In this document: piece by piece, positions 33,602-42,200 of the stretch | Numbering within the stretch: the first letter of the stretch is position 1 | How the letters are laid out: every line of letters starts with the position of its first letter | Assembly: GCA_029259935.1 (NCBI GenBank) | Contig: JAJDEH010000476.1 | Coordinates: 1-64,000, forward strand | Direction: 5' to 3' | From: Planctomycetota bacterium | Lineage (GTDB): Bacteria > Planctomycetota > Planctomycetia > Pirellulales > Pirellulaceae | Length of the DNA: 64,000 bases | Notes under the pieces: model-generated | What the model saw: only the letters and a program-made list of their open reading frames with translations | Database searches by the model: none | Told to the model about the DNA's origin: nothing | Translations under genes and position numbers: made by a program

Positions 33602-36365
33602 CCATCGCCCCGAGATGGAATCTGGCCGGCGTATAGCGGAAGACGAGCCGGTGTTCGCCCGCGTCAAGCATCACGCCGCGCATGACAAGGTTCGTGCGAT
33701 GAATCTCCAAAACTCGCGGCTCGCCACCAATCTCGTCGTGGACCGTCCAGTTCTTTTCGTACATGTCGCTCAACACCAGCATCCCCGGCTGGTCGAGCCG
33801 TAGTTCGACTTCAACTTGGTTCGGATCGTACTTTGCAATTCGGCAGGGCTCACTTCTGCTCGTATCATCGCGGCTAACTTCATCGCGACGAGTTTCCGCC
33901 AATTGGTGCCGCCCCTGAGGCAGTTCGGTCGATTCGACGATCGCCATGGTGCGAGGATTAACGCCGGCGTCGGGAAAAGCGATCGCCCGCGACGTCTGAT
34001 ACATGTCCTGGAGGCTTGCGCGGTCCACCGGCCGAATGACAAGAATGTCGTGTACGATCCAAGCTCGCGGCAGATAGTCCTGATTGAACAGCACTTCGAC
34101 GTCTGGCAACCGTTTTTCCACGGACGGCGCCTCTAGGATTCTGCGCAAGGGCGGACCGCTGGGCATGCCGATACCAGGCGCACTCGACCACGAATGCCGC
34201 AAGCCCAGGGTGGATAGATTGGAATCACCTGAGTAGCCTCGCGGGGGCAAGATGAAGTATTTTGTATTCAGCGCATCCAAGGATTGACGAGGCCGCACAT
34301 ACTGGGGACGACTTGGGATTTTCGCTGGCTTCAACAAGAAGTCCAGGTCGTAGCTGCGAAATGTTCCCGGCGAGTCCACCATTTCCACGTTCGAAGGCAG
34401 ATGGTACTTCGGAAAGAGCACATCCCGCCGCCACGCTTCCCCTTCGACCACGCGGTCGGGCGAGGATCGCTCACCCCACCGCCTCGGCAACATGGCATTG
34501 AGTTGAAACGCGCGGAAGGGCTGCGACACACCCTCGCGTTCATCTCCGTATTGCTCTTCCGCCCGGGCGATCAGGGATGCCACCGCGGGCGTCCCATGCC
34601 ATTGCTCGGCGGGCGCGGTCTGGACCATCCAGCCGTTGGCCAAGGCCAAGTCACAGACCACGACAACCAGGACAATCATCCGCCGTCCCCAGGACGCATG
34701 CATCTTTCCGCTCCACACCAGCCAGGCTAACACTAGTGAAACGATCAGCGCATGGATCATGGCGTACATCGAATCGAACAATGCCCCGCTGGAATCGAAC
34801 GGGCCAAAGTAAATACTGCGAGGATGATCCGCCAGCCAATCGCTCCATTTCGATGAAACGGCAAACAACGCCAGCGCCCCCAGCAAACTTATCAGACCCG
34901 TGGCTAGGAGCGCTCGTCGCGGCCAGCGAGCCTGGCCGGATGTAATTTGATCCCATCCCGTGCCGGCCAAGACGCTTAGGCCGATCGCTGCAATGACCAT
35001 CAGCTTGGCTGGATATCGAAACGATGCATAACCTGGCAAGAGCATGGTCATGAGCCAATACAGGCCGCCGAAGGGGTCGCCGACAGGAAATTCCGGGCCG
35101 TCGCTCGCGAAACACTTCCTTAGGCACCAGCCGATACCAAACGTGCCGAAACTGGCCAGCACGGCCAGCAGCACGGACAGTGAGAGCCAGCGCGTTAACG
35201 GCGTGGTTCGGCGAACTCTCCAAGCACACAAGCCCAATACGATCGGCAATAGCCCTCGGTAGAGTGACGGGACCCACAGTGCGCCACGGTTTTCAGGCAG
35301 ATAAAGCCAACGACGATTTTGCGCCAGATCGCGACCATTAATCCCCGGCCAAATGAACTCGATCATCCGCCAAGGATCGACGCTCTTGGCGTAGACGGCG
35401 ACGCTGGGCGGGGGAAGCGGTTTTCCAAGCAAGCCGTCATATCGATGCGACCGCGTTTCGGGATCAAGCCGATCACTTGGCCTTGTTTGGACAAATTCGT
35501 AAATATTCCGCGGGATGCCCGAAGGTTGGCCACGGACACATTCCGCCGTCCACTCCAACGTCGGCAGGATTTGAATTGCCGACAACAGCAGCCCGGCAAA
35601 GGCCGCCGCCCCAAGCAACACGACTCGGCTACGGCCGATTCGCTTAACGACGGGCAACTCTCGCTCGTTAGACGACTCCGCGGAGTTTGCCGTTGCGTCT
35701 TCGGCGGGCTTTGCTTTGTGCCAGGCAAGGACCAACGCATGGAGCCCCGCCAAGAGCATCACGTTGTAGGCCATCTGAGCATCGCCGCCGAGTACCATCA
35801 TTGCCATCACCGCGCCCAGCACGACGGCCCAGCGGAAGCTACGTTTCCGCAGCATTCGATCCGTTGCCCCGATGGCGGCGGGCAGCCAGGCGGCACTGAT
35901 CAAGAACGGCAAGTTCATATGTTGCCGCAACACATCACCACAAAACGCATAGGACAGCGCGCAAATCGTCGCGCCCATGAGACTCGCGCCCGCATAACGA
36001 GACAACCGATAGGCAAAGAAGCCCGCCAACAGGACGTGGCCAACCGTGAAAAACTTGTACGACCAATCAAAGGGTATCGGCAGAAAGAAGATCAATTTGC
36101 CAGGGTAGAAAATGCTCCAGGTCGGATTGGCGACCATCGGAAATCCGCATTCGTCGTAGGGGTTCCACAACGGAACTCTGCCAGCGGACCACTCGTGCTG
36201 CACAAAACGAAAAATCGGATAAAAGAAATTCGCCGTGTCGCCATAGACAAAATTTCTGTCAAGAAACAGTGCTTCGCCGAAGACCCAACAGAACAGCACT
36301 AGAAACAAGCAAGCGGGTATCCAGTAGAAAAGGAGGGACGCGGCCCGTTGGTGACGTGCTGCCAT
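33498..36365 (-). CDS. YfhO-like multispan membrane protein
   Basis: 955 residues with about twelve membrane segments, beginning LLFYWIPACLFLVLFCWVFG. Early loops carry the family landmarks: YGDTANFFYPIFRFVQHEW, GRVPLWNPYDECGFPMVANP and FYPGKLIFFLPIPFDWSYKF. This is the YfhO group (GT-C-like) thought to act in glycosylation of surface polymers or lipoteichoic acid. A C-terminal extracytoplasmic part (about 660-920) is followed by a last membrane segment, HLGAMASGGAWSILVLAAAF. It lies downstream of SGNH copy 3 on the same strand. It was named by family resemblance; the donor and acceptor are unknown. Confidence 0.9.
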   Translation of the reverse strand: MAARHQRAASLLFYWIPACLFLVLFCWVFGEALFLDRNFVYGDTANFFYPIFRFVQHEWSAGRVPLWNPYDECGFPMVANPTWSIFYPGKLIFFLPIPFDWSYKFFTVGHVLLAGFFAYRLSRYAGASLMGATICALSYAFCGDVLRQHMNLPFLISAAWLPAAIGATDRMLRKRSFRWAVVLGAVMAMMVLGGDAQMAYNVMLLAGLHALVLAWHKAKPAEDATANSAESSNERELPVVKRIGRSRVVLLGAAAFAGLLLSAIQILPTLEWTAECVRGQPSGIPRNIYEFVQTRPSDRLDPETRSHRYDGLLGKPLPPPSVAVYAKSVDPWRMIEFIWPGINGRDLAQNRRWLYLPENRGALWVPSLYRGLLPIVLGLCAWRVRRTTPLTRWLSLSVLLAVLASFGTFGIGWCLRKCFASDGPEFPVGDPFGGLYWLMTMLLPGYASFRYPAKLMVIAAIGLSVLAGTGWDQITSGQARWPRRALLATGLISLLGALALFAVSSKWSDWLADHPRSIYFGPFDSSGALFDSMYAMIHALIVSLVLAWLVWSGKMHASWGRRMIVLVVVVCDLALANGWMVQTAPAEQWHGTPAVASLIARAEEQYGDEREGVSQPFRAFQLNAMLPRRWGERSSPDRVVEGEAWRRDVLFPKYHLPSNVEMVDSPGTFRSYDLDFLLKPAKIPSRPQYVRPRQSLDALNTKYFILPPRGYSGDSNLSTLGLRHSWSSAPGIGMPSGPPLRRILEAPSVEKRLPDVEVLFNQDYLPRAWIVHDILVIRPVDRASLQDMYQTSRAIAFPDAGVNPRTMAIVESTELPQGRHQLAETRRDEVSRDDTSRSEPCRIAKYDPNQVEVELRLDQPGMLVLSDMYEKNWTVHDEIGGEPRVLEIHRTNLVMRGVMLDAGEHRLVFRYTPARFHLGAMASGGAWSILVLAAAFLGMRKVIHRARRKRPTPTS

Positions 36366-36467
36366 ATGGATCCCTGATCCTCATGTCACGTTGGTGATGG
36401 CGAGGCGGCGGTCCGGCTTCGCAATCCGTCGATTCTAGCTTGGATGACCTGTTGCGAGTGCAGCCAG

Positions 36468-37604
36468 TCAATTGTGGCTATCGGATGGCGCGAGCAGTCG
36501 CGGAAGATCAACCATCAGGCGTTCGGCCACGAATCGATTGCCCTCAACCGTATAATGCCCTGCCGCTCCAGGAAAATCAACATGCGGATCGTCGTCCCGT
36601 ATATAAAGCCCGCGGATCACTTCCGGCCGCAGCGTGCGAAACTGGTCGACCAAATCGATAATGGGCACTCCCTTTTGGCGAATTTCACCCAATAGTCCGC
36701 TGCGCATCGAATCGCTCTCGGGCGAAAGACACTCTTCCATTCGGGGCAGCCAGACGACCACCAATTGGCATCCCTGCTGTCGATCGACGGCTTGCATGGC
36801 CTCGATGGCTCTCATCAGCAGCATCCCAACCTTGGAAGAGTCCATCACCGGCGTTGGATTGCGCGACTGCGCGCCGGAAATCCGCGTGGCCAGCCGTATC
36901 GTTCGGCACGATTTCAAGAGTTCGGTATTTTGTGTCAGCCAAGGCACATGGAATGCCCGCCGAGGGACGGGAACGTGATCGGCCACGAGGCGATTTGACT
37001 CTAGTTTCAGCGTCGGCTTTCCATAGCCCAGAAACGAGTCGTACGACATTCGATCCAACTGGACAATTCCCAAAGCTACCAAGTGCACATCATGCGGCAA
37101 ATTGAATCCGTCGCGCTGATACCACAAAAACGACTGATCAAAACCATAGCCACCTTGGCCCATGTTGAGTACTTCGAATTGCGGCGCGAGGCGGTCCAGT
37201 TGCGAGCACCACGAGTCACCGTCGCCGACCCCATAGCCAAACGTAAAGGAATCACCCGTACACAGGACGCGCGTCTTACCGGGGGGCACTTCTTTCGCAA
37301 ACTCTTGAGTTGCCCGCAGACTCTGCTTGTTGATGGTCACCGTTCGGCCCGGACCGTACAGGTCTTCTACAACCGTATCGGGAGTACTGACCCACCCCAA
37401 CTGCTCGTCGTATTGTGTATAGTTGCGTTCCGCCAGCGGCCGCCGTCCATAGGCAAAGATGTCGTAGACGAACATCCCCAGGCTGGCGAACCCCTCGATC
37501 AGAACCAAAATCAGAAAGACGGCCAGCAAGCGAAAGCAAATCGACTTTACCCAGCCCCGCCGTTTTCTCGAAGGGACTGCTGGCGCATCCGTTTCGTCGG
37601 TCAT
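36468..37604 (-). CDS. Membrane-anchored SGNH/GDSL-type hydrolase (copy 3)
   Basis: A 378-residue protein. A basic N-terminus and a membrane segment (SICFRLLAVFLILVLIEGF) precede the SGNH domain: VLCTGDSFTFGYGVGDGD (Ser nucleophile), EVLNMGQGGYGFDQSFLWY (Gly block), a degenerate third block (LVALGIVQLDRMSYDSFLGY lacks the usual GxND Asn) and DDPHVDFPGAAGHYTVEGNR with the C-terminal Asp/His. The loss of the block III Asn is noted. It is 102 bases upstream of the YfhO-like gene and in the same direction, so it likely acts on the same surface polymer. Confidence 0.88.
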   Translation of the reverse strand: MTDETDAPAVPSRKRRGWVKSICFRLLAVFLILVLIEGFASLGMFVYDIFAYGRRPLAERNYTQYDEQLGWVSTPDTVVEDLYGPGRTVTINKQSLRATQEFAKEVPPGKTRVLCTGDSFTFGYGVGDGDSWCSQLDRLAPQFEVLNMGQGGYGFDQSFLWYQRDGFNLPHDVHLVALGIVQLDRMSYDSFLGYGKPTLKLESNRLVADHVPVPRRAFHVPWLTQNTELLKSCRTIRLATRISGAQSRNPTPVMDSSKVGMLLMRAIEAMQAVDRQQGCQLVVVWLPRMEECLSPESDSMRSGLLGEIRQKGVPIIDLVDQFRTLRPEVIRGLYIRDDDPHVDFPGAAGHYTVEGNRFVAERLMVDLPRLLAPSDSHN

Positions 37605-37687
37605 GAGTGCCTTCCGTACGAAAGAGCTTTTCCGTAATTATGTCCGTCTCGAATATGTGCGGCAAGGAGCATGTGTAGCCACTGACG

Positions 37688-38497
37688 CTACCAGGCCGTC
37701 CAACCGCCGTCGACGACGATGTTTTGGCCGGTAATATAGCTGCTGGCATCGCTGGCCAAGAACAACGCCGCTCCCTTCAGTTCGTGTGGCAGCCCCATCC
37801 GTCCCATCGGGCTCTTGGTCAGCAATCGCTCGACCATGTCGCCAGGTGCTCGCTCGCCGGGAAAGGGACCGGGGCTTAAACAATTAACGCGGACTTTATC
37901 CTTCGCCCAGTAGACGGCCAGATGCCGAGCCATATGAATCACGCCGCCTTTCAGGGCATGGTAACCAACGCTGCTCGCGGGGCAGATCCCTTCATAGGCG
38001 TCGGGATACGACGCGACCATCCCGTACATCGATCCCAGCATGATAATGTTCGCGGGGCGCTGCTGGTCGACGGCGTAATCCCGCAGCAGCCGCGCCAGAA
38101 TGAAGTATCCGGTCGCATTGGCGAAATGGTCTTGAAACTGCTCGGCGTTGATGTCCGTTAAATCTTTCCCCGCGCCGCCTTGGCCGTTGTTCAATAGGAT
38201 GTCCAATCGACCGGCGCGCTCGACCGCTTGCGAAAACCCCGTGTTCAGTGAATTCTCGTCCTTGTGGTCGAGTTGAATTCCGAAATGTTGAGCGTCGCCA
38301 ATCACCGGCAACTGAGCGGCGGTCTGCTCTGCCCGCGCGGCGTCACGACTACTGACGATCACCGAGGTGCCCGCTTCGGCCAATGACGAACAGAATGCGC
38401 GGCCCAAGTAACCCGCGCCTCCCGTGACCAATGCGACACGGCCCGTCAAATCGAAAAGTTGCTGGACGGTGGGTTCTTGTTGTGAATTTTCTTGCAT
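37688..38497 (-). CDS. Short-chain dehydrogenase/reductase (SDR)
   Basis: 269 residues from the ATG at 38497, which has AAGGAA at ideal spacing; the longer frame to 38524 would include the ribosome binding site. It is a classical SDR: LTGRVALVTGGAGYLGRAFC (TGxxxGxG), LDILLNNGQGGAGKD (NNxG), IIMLGSMYGMVASYPDA with the catalytic Ser, and SSVGYHALKGGVIHMARHLA with YxxxK. The end ITGQNIVVDGGWTAW closes the fold. It uses NAD(P)H, probably on a sugar or hydroxy-acid substrate. It belongs to the leftward run with the LRR, Gfo/Idh, aspartoacylase-like and second SDR genes. Confidence 0.94.
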   Translation of the reverse strand: MQENSQQEPTVQQLFDLTGRVALVTGGAGYLGRAFCSSLAEAGTSVIVSSRDAARAEQTAAQLPVIGDAQHFGIQLDHKDENSLNTGFSQAVERAGRLDILLNNGQGGAGKDLTDINAEQFQDHFANATGYFILARLLRDYAVDQQRPANIIMLGSMYGMVASYPDAYEGICPASSVGYHALKGGVIHMARHLAVYWAKDKVRVNCLSPGPFPGERAPGDMVERLLTKSPMGRMGLPHELKGAALFLASDASSYITGQNIVVDGGWTAW

Positions 38498-38545
38498 TTC
38501 ATGTTCCTTTTTCGCTTCCGGCAAACCTGGCGGAACGCGGTATGA

Positions 38546-39316
38546 TTACTCGTAAACGGTGCAACCGGGGAGCGCGCGCCGAAGCTTCTCCGCGGCGACC
38601 GGTGTGATTTTCGTTCCTCGAATGTCGATGCGAGTGAGATTCCTGAATTCGATCAGTTCGTCAACGCTCCGATCGGTTAGCCGCGTTTCGTGGAAAGATA
38701 GCTCCAATCGACCAGTGGACGGGATCTTGGATAGTCTATCAGCAAGATAGTCATCGTTAATGCCGTGCCCCCAAAACTCGCACACGGCCGATCCATTGTC
38801 TTGGTACAACTGCATGGCGGCGAAGAACGGTTGTGTTAGACGGCTCCGTTGCAGCATCCGGCCCACGCCGAGTATGGCCACCAAGGCTAATAGAAAAACG
38901 GCGCATGGCAAGATGCTATTTCGTCGAACCAAGGTTGGTATCGTGGATTGCATTCCTCGTACGTAACGAAAGGCGAACCATCCGTTTCCTAGACCGCCGA
39001 CAACAAGATAAGTGATCGAATCCGTCACTCTGATCACCGCCTGGCTATCCCACAGGAGCCTGAAGAGCCAAAGCATCGCGCCCAGATTTGCACCGACCAC
39101 GATACTCACGATCCACGACCATCCAGCCCAACGACTGACGAACATCAAGCCGATGCTGATGCCCATGAGAAGAATGATGACGGCGACGTTTGCGAGAATC
39201 AGCTGGCTGCCCGCCTGCGTTAACCCCATTAAGATCGCGACGAGCGAGACCAGCAGCAAGAGCGTTCGGACAGAAAACTGGATCGGTTGATCGGCGTCGT
39301 TCCCAATGTTATTCAC
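38546..39316 (-). CDS. Membrane protein with short C-terminal leucine-rich segment
   Basis: 256 residues. Four or five membrane segments (FSVRTLLLLVSLVAILMGLT, LANVAVIILLMGISIGLMFV and others) fill the N-terminal two thirds. The FSVRTLLLLV start is a familiar planctomycete membrane-protein opening. The last 60 residues contain LRR-like units: RLELSFHETRLTDRSVDELI, NLTRIDIRGTKITPVAAEKL and RRALPGCTVYE. The function is unknown. It lies inside the metabolic run, with 21- and 53-base gaps to its neighbours, and is probably co-transcribed. Confidence 0.75.
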   Translation of the reverse strand: MNNIGNDADQPIQFSVRTLLLLVSLVAILMGLTQAGSQLILANVAVIILLMGISIGLMFVSRWAGWSWIVSIVVGANLGAMLWLFRLLWDSQAVIRVTDSITYLVVGGLGNGWFAFRYVRGMQSTIPTLVRRNSILPCAVFLLALVAILGVGRMLQRSRLTQPFFAAMQLYQDNGSAVCEFWGHGINDDYLADRLSKIPSTGRLELSFHETRLTDRSVDELIEFRNLTRIDIRGTKITPVAAEKLRRALPGCTVYE

Positions 39317-39369
39317 ATGCGATCGCTCATTTCTGAGTTGCTTGTTTGGTTCGACTGCACGAAGGACTC

Positions 39370-40368
39370 TTATTCTATCGCTTGCCAGGTCCGAGTGTCC
39401 GCCGATTTCAAGATGGCCAGGTTGGCCCGCAAGGTTTGTTTACCTTCTTCTAGCGAACATGCGGCCGGCTGTCGAAGTTCGACTGAGTCAAGAAACGCGC
39501 TGGCCTGACGAACAAACAATTCGTCGCGCTCTAGGGGCTCGAATGGAACGTCATTCCATGGCTGTTCCGGAGTTGTCTGCCAGCGCCAACGGTGGCGATG
39601 CGTCTCGAATCGCGCGACCCCTGATCGGCAAATGACCGTAATGGTCCCTTCATTGGGCGCTTGATGCTGATTCAAACTGTAACTAGCCTGCAGGTTTCCA
39701 TGGCGGGCGACGACGTTGACCGTATCCTCAACTTCGACTCCTTCAAGCACCTGATGTTCGGCGTCGGCCGCGACCTGCGTCATCGGCCCCACCAGCCACT
39801 GGGCTGCATTCACGACATGGGTCAGTGCGTCTTGTATCGCGCCGCCTCCCGTTGCCCGGTCGCGATAGTAAATCTCTCGATAGGCGGGCCGATAGTGCGG
39901 AAAGTGCTGTCCCGAAACGGCGACCAACTGGACCGGTTCGCCAAAACGTCCCTCCAGAACTGCCTCGCGCATCTGCGACAAGACCGGATGGGCGCGGTAA
40001 ACATAGGCCACGCCAGCCGTGAGTTGCCGCTGTTCGACGATCGCTTGCAGGCGGTCCAAGCCGTCCAAGGATGTCGAAAGCGGCTTTTCAATCAGCAAAT
40101 GCACGCCCGCTTCGGCCAGGCGAATCGCCATCGGAATGTGAAGATGAGCGGGAGTGCAAATGACGGCCACTTCGGGATCGTGGGCCAGCGCCTCGTCCAA
40201 GTTACTAGAGGCCGCGGGCACGGAATAACGATCGGCGACGTCACCACGCAGTCTGTCGTTGATTTCGCAGACCGACACATCCGCTCGGCCCGTTTGCTGA
40301 AAGCAACGTAAATGGCGTTCGCCAATCGAACCGACACCCACGACAAGCACGCGTTTCTTTTTGCTCAT
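39370..40368 (-). CDS. Gfo/Idh/MocA family oxidoreductase
   Basis: 332 residues. The N-terminal Rossmann fold starts RVLVVGVGSIGERHLRCFQ, and the pattern continues with VAVICTPAHLHIPMAIRLAE, VHLLIEKPLSTSLDGL (the EKP catalytic lysine motif) and an alpha/beta C-terminal domain (GGGAIQDALTHVVNAAQWLV, with the H.D-like residues). These enzymes oxidise or reduce sugars or inositols with NAD(P). The ATG overlaps the stop of the upstream aspartoacylase-like gene by four bases (ATGA, 40368-40365), so the two are translationally coupled. Confidence 0.95.
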   Translation of the reverse strand: MSKKKRVLVVGVGSIGERHLRCFQQTGRADVSVCEINDRLRGDVADRYSVPAASSNLDEALAHDPEVAVICTPAHLHIPMAIRLAEAGVHLLIEKPLSTSLDGLDRLQAIVEQRQLTAGVAYVYRAHPVLSQMREAVLEGRFGEPVQLVAVSGQHFPHYRPAYREIYYRDRATGGGAIQDALTHVVNAAQWLVGPMTQVAADAEHQVLEGVEVEDTVNVVARHGNLQASYSLNQHQAPNEGTITVICRSGVARFETHRHRWRWQTTPEQPWNDVPFEPLERDELFVRQASAFLDSVELRQPAACSLEEGKQTLRANLAILKSADTRTWQAIE

Positions 40369-41279
40369 GACGTTTCCAAAATCACGCCCACGCTCTGGCC
40401 TTCAAGAACACGTGGAAAGGTTCGTAGCACAAGGACGATGCCGGTTTGCGCGGAACAGACTTCGCGAACGTCGCGGCCCAGCACGTCGGTGACGGTACCG
40501 AGTACTTGGCCCGCTTCGACGCGATCGCCTAGCGTGACGTGCGGTTCGAAGTAACCGCTGATCGGCGCCGGATTGCAGACTTGCATGTGTCCGGCATCAG
40601 GTCGTGAGTCTTCCACGACGTGTTCCACTTGCGATGGAGTTTCCGGGTAGTGAATCATGTCAAGTGATCGCATCACGTTCAGACAGCCTTCCACGTAGGC
40701 GTCGATACCGGATGCACGGCAAGTCGCCGATCCTAGATACTCGGCATAGATCGCCGGCACTTGGGCATCGCGGGCGACCGACAACGACCGGCCATCGTGC
40801 GTCGCCGCCGTGCCCCAGACAATCGGCAAGTTAAAAGCCTGGGCCATCTTTCGCTGTTGCTTGAGTACATCGCCGTTGGAATGCAGCGTGTAGCCGGTCA
40901 TGGGAAGCACGGCCAATTCCGTTCCGCCGGTGTGTAGATCGATGTAAAAGTCGGCGGCCCGAATGAGTTCGCTCAACGCGGCGGCCACCCGCTCGGTCGG
41001 CGGCCCATCGAGGCTACCCGGACAGACGCGGGCCAGATCCAAATCGTCTTCCGCGCAGCGATGGCCGCGCAGAAAGGCCGCCTCGTTCACCACCGGGACC
41101 AACGTCAGCCGACCGTGAAGCAGTTGTCGCTCATTTTCGGGATCTTCAAATAGCCGCGCCAAGCGACGAATGGCGGCCATCGGTTCGAACTCGTCTCCGT
41201 GAACTCCACCCGTGATCAATAGGTGCGGATTCGCCGAAGCGGTAAACTCGGTCTGCTGCAATTGGAGGGCGGCGGCCAT
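40365..41279 (-). CDS. Succinylglutamate desuccinylase/aspartoacylase family zinc hydrolase
   Basis: 304 residues. It has the M14-like zinc-carboxypeptidase-type fold with zinc ligands in HLLITGGVHGDEFEPMAAIR (HxxE) and FYIDLHTGGTELAVLPMTGY (third His). LVPVVNEAAFLRGHRCAEDD and VCPGSLDGPPTERVAAALSE complete the usual order, and the C-terminus has the barrel-sandwich end GDRVEAGQVLGTVTDVLGRD. It would hydrolyse an N-acyl amide or related bond. It is three bases downstream of the SDR stop and overlaps the Gfo/Idh start, so the three form a tight cassette. The substrate is inferred to be an N-acylated compound. Confidence 0.92.
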   Translation of the reverse strand: MAAALQLQQTEFTASANPHLLITGGVHGDEFEPMAAIRRLARLFEDPENERQLLHGRLTLVPVVNEAAFLRGHRCAEDDLDLARVCPGSLDGPPTERVAAALSELIRAADFYIDLHTGGTELAVLPMTGYTLHSNGDVLKQQRKMAQAFNLPIVWGTAATHDGRSLSVARDAQVPAIYAEYLGSATCRASGIDAYVEGCLNVMRSLDMIHYPETPSQVEHVVEDSRPDAGHMQVCNPAPISGYFEPHVTLGDRVEAGQVLGTVTDVLGRDVREVCSAQTGIVLVLRTFPRVLEGQSVGVILETS

Positions 41280-41282
41280 TTT

Positions 41283-42074
41283 TCATTCTCTTGTTGGAAT
41301 CTGTCCCGTTTGGCGACAATCCTTGAAACGAAATCCACCGTCCACGCAAAGCACGGTTCCGGTGATGTAGTCCGCCTCGTTAGAGGCTAGAAACCGGGCC
41401 GCCTGGCCGATGTCAGTGGGCGTGCCTAGCCTTCCCAAGGGCAACTGTTCGCCTTCGCTTTGCATGGTCTCGTCGCTGAAGGTCTCATGTTCGCCGGGAG
41501 TGTCGATCCAGCCAGGTTCGATCACGTTGACGTTGATCCGATGGGGCGACAATTCGACCGACATAGTGCGAGCCATGTGATTCAATCCGGCCTTGGCCGC
41601 GCCGTAGGCGATGCTGCGGGCAATCGGCATTTCCGCTTGCACGCTGGAAATGAAAACGATCTTTCCGGCATTCTCTTGCTGTACCATGTGCCGCGACACT
41701 AACTGCCCCATGTGGAACCCGCTGATCAGTGTGGCCTGGATGACTTTCTCAAAATCGTTTGGATCGTAATCCAGAAATTCCCGGCGAACGCCAAAAGCGG
41801 GATTACTGATCAGAATGTCGATGGTTTTCGCGGCGCTGATGGCGTCGTCGACCAGTTGTTCGCAGCCCGATCGCGAAAAGACATCGGCTTCGATTGGCGT
41901 GCAATTGGTTCCAAGTTCCGAGATTTCAGCCGCGATAGCAGACAGATCAGGACTGCCGGGCCGGTCGTTGATAGTGACGTTCGCGCCGGCCCGAGCTAAT
42001 TCGAGGGCGCAGCCTCGCCCAATCCCACGCCCCGCGCCGGTTACCAGGGCGGTCTTACCTTCCAAGCTGGCCAT
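41283..42074 (-). CDS. Short-chain dehydrogenase/reductase (SDR)
   Basis: 263 residues and a classical SDR: LEGKTALVTGAGRGIGRGCA (TGxxxGIG), TIDILISNPAFGVRREFLDY (the usual NNAG is altered to SNPA), IVFISSVQAEMPIARSIAYG with Ser and Tyr, AAKAGLNHMARTMSVEL (YGAAK) and VNVIEPGWIDTPG. The end is DYITGTVLCVDGGFRFKDCR. It starts the tight SDR / aspartoacylase-like / Gfo-Idh cassette and is 126 bases downstream of the phosphoesterase-like gene. A role in a sugar- or amide-derived catabolic route is likely; the exact pathway is not known. Confidence 0.94.
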   Translation of the reverse strand: MASLEGKTALVTGAGRGIGRGCALELARAGANVTINDRPGSPDLSAIAAEISELGTNCTPIEADVFSRSGCEQLVDDAISAAKTIDILISNPAFGVRREFLDYDPNDFEKVIQATLISGFHMGQLVSRHMVQQENAGKIVFISSVQAEMPIARSIAYGAAKAGLNHMARTMSVELSPHRINVNVIEPGWIDTPGEHETFSDETMQSEGEQLPLGRLGTPTDIGQAARFLASNEADYITGTVLCVDGGFRFKDCRQTGQIPTRE

Positions 42075-42200
42075 CGGATATCCCTACCTTACGCCACGCA
42101 GTGACGTTGATTGTGAAAGAATCTCAAAACGACCAATAGTACTGGGTGGCCGCCAAAGAAAACACCCAGGATTGTAGATTCGATTGGCTGAGTAACGTCA

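Noticed and set aside
35319..36302. 327-codon plus-strand frame
   Set aside because: Antisense to the YfhO-like gene; composition and content match a shadow frame.
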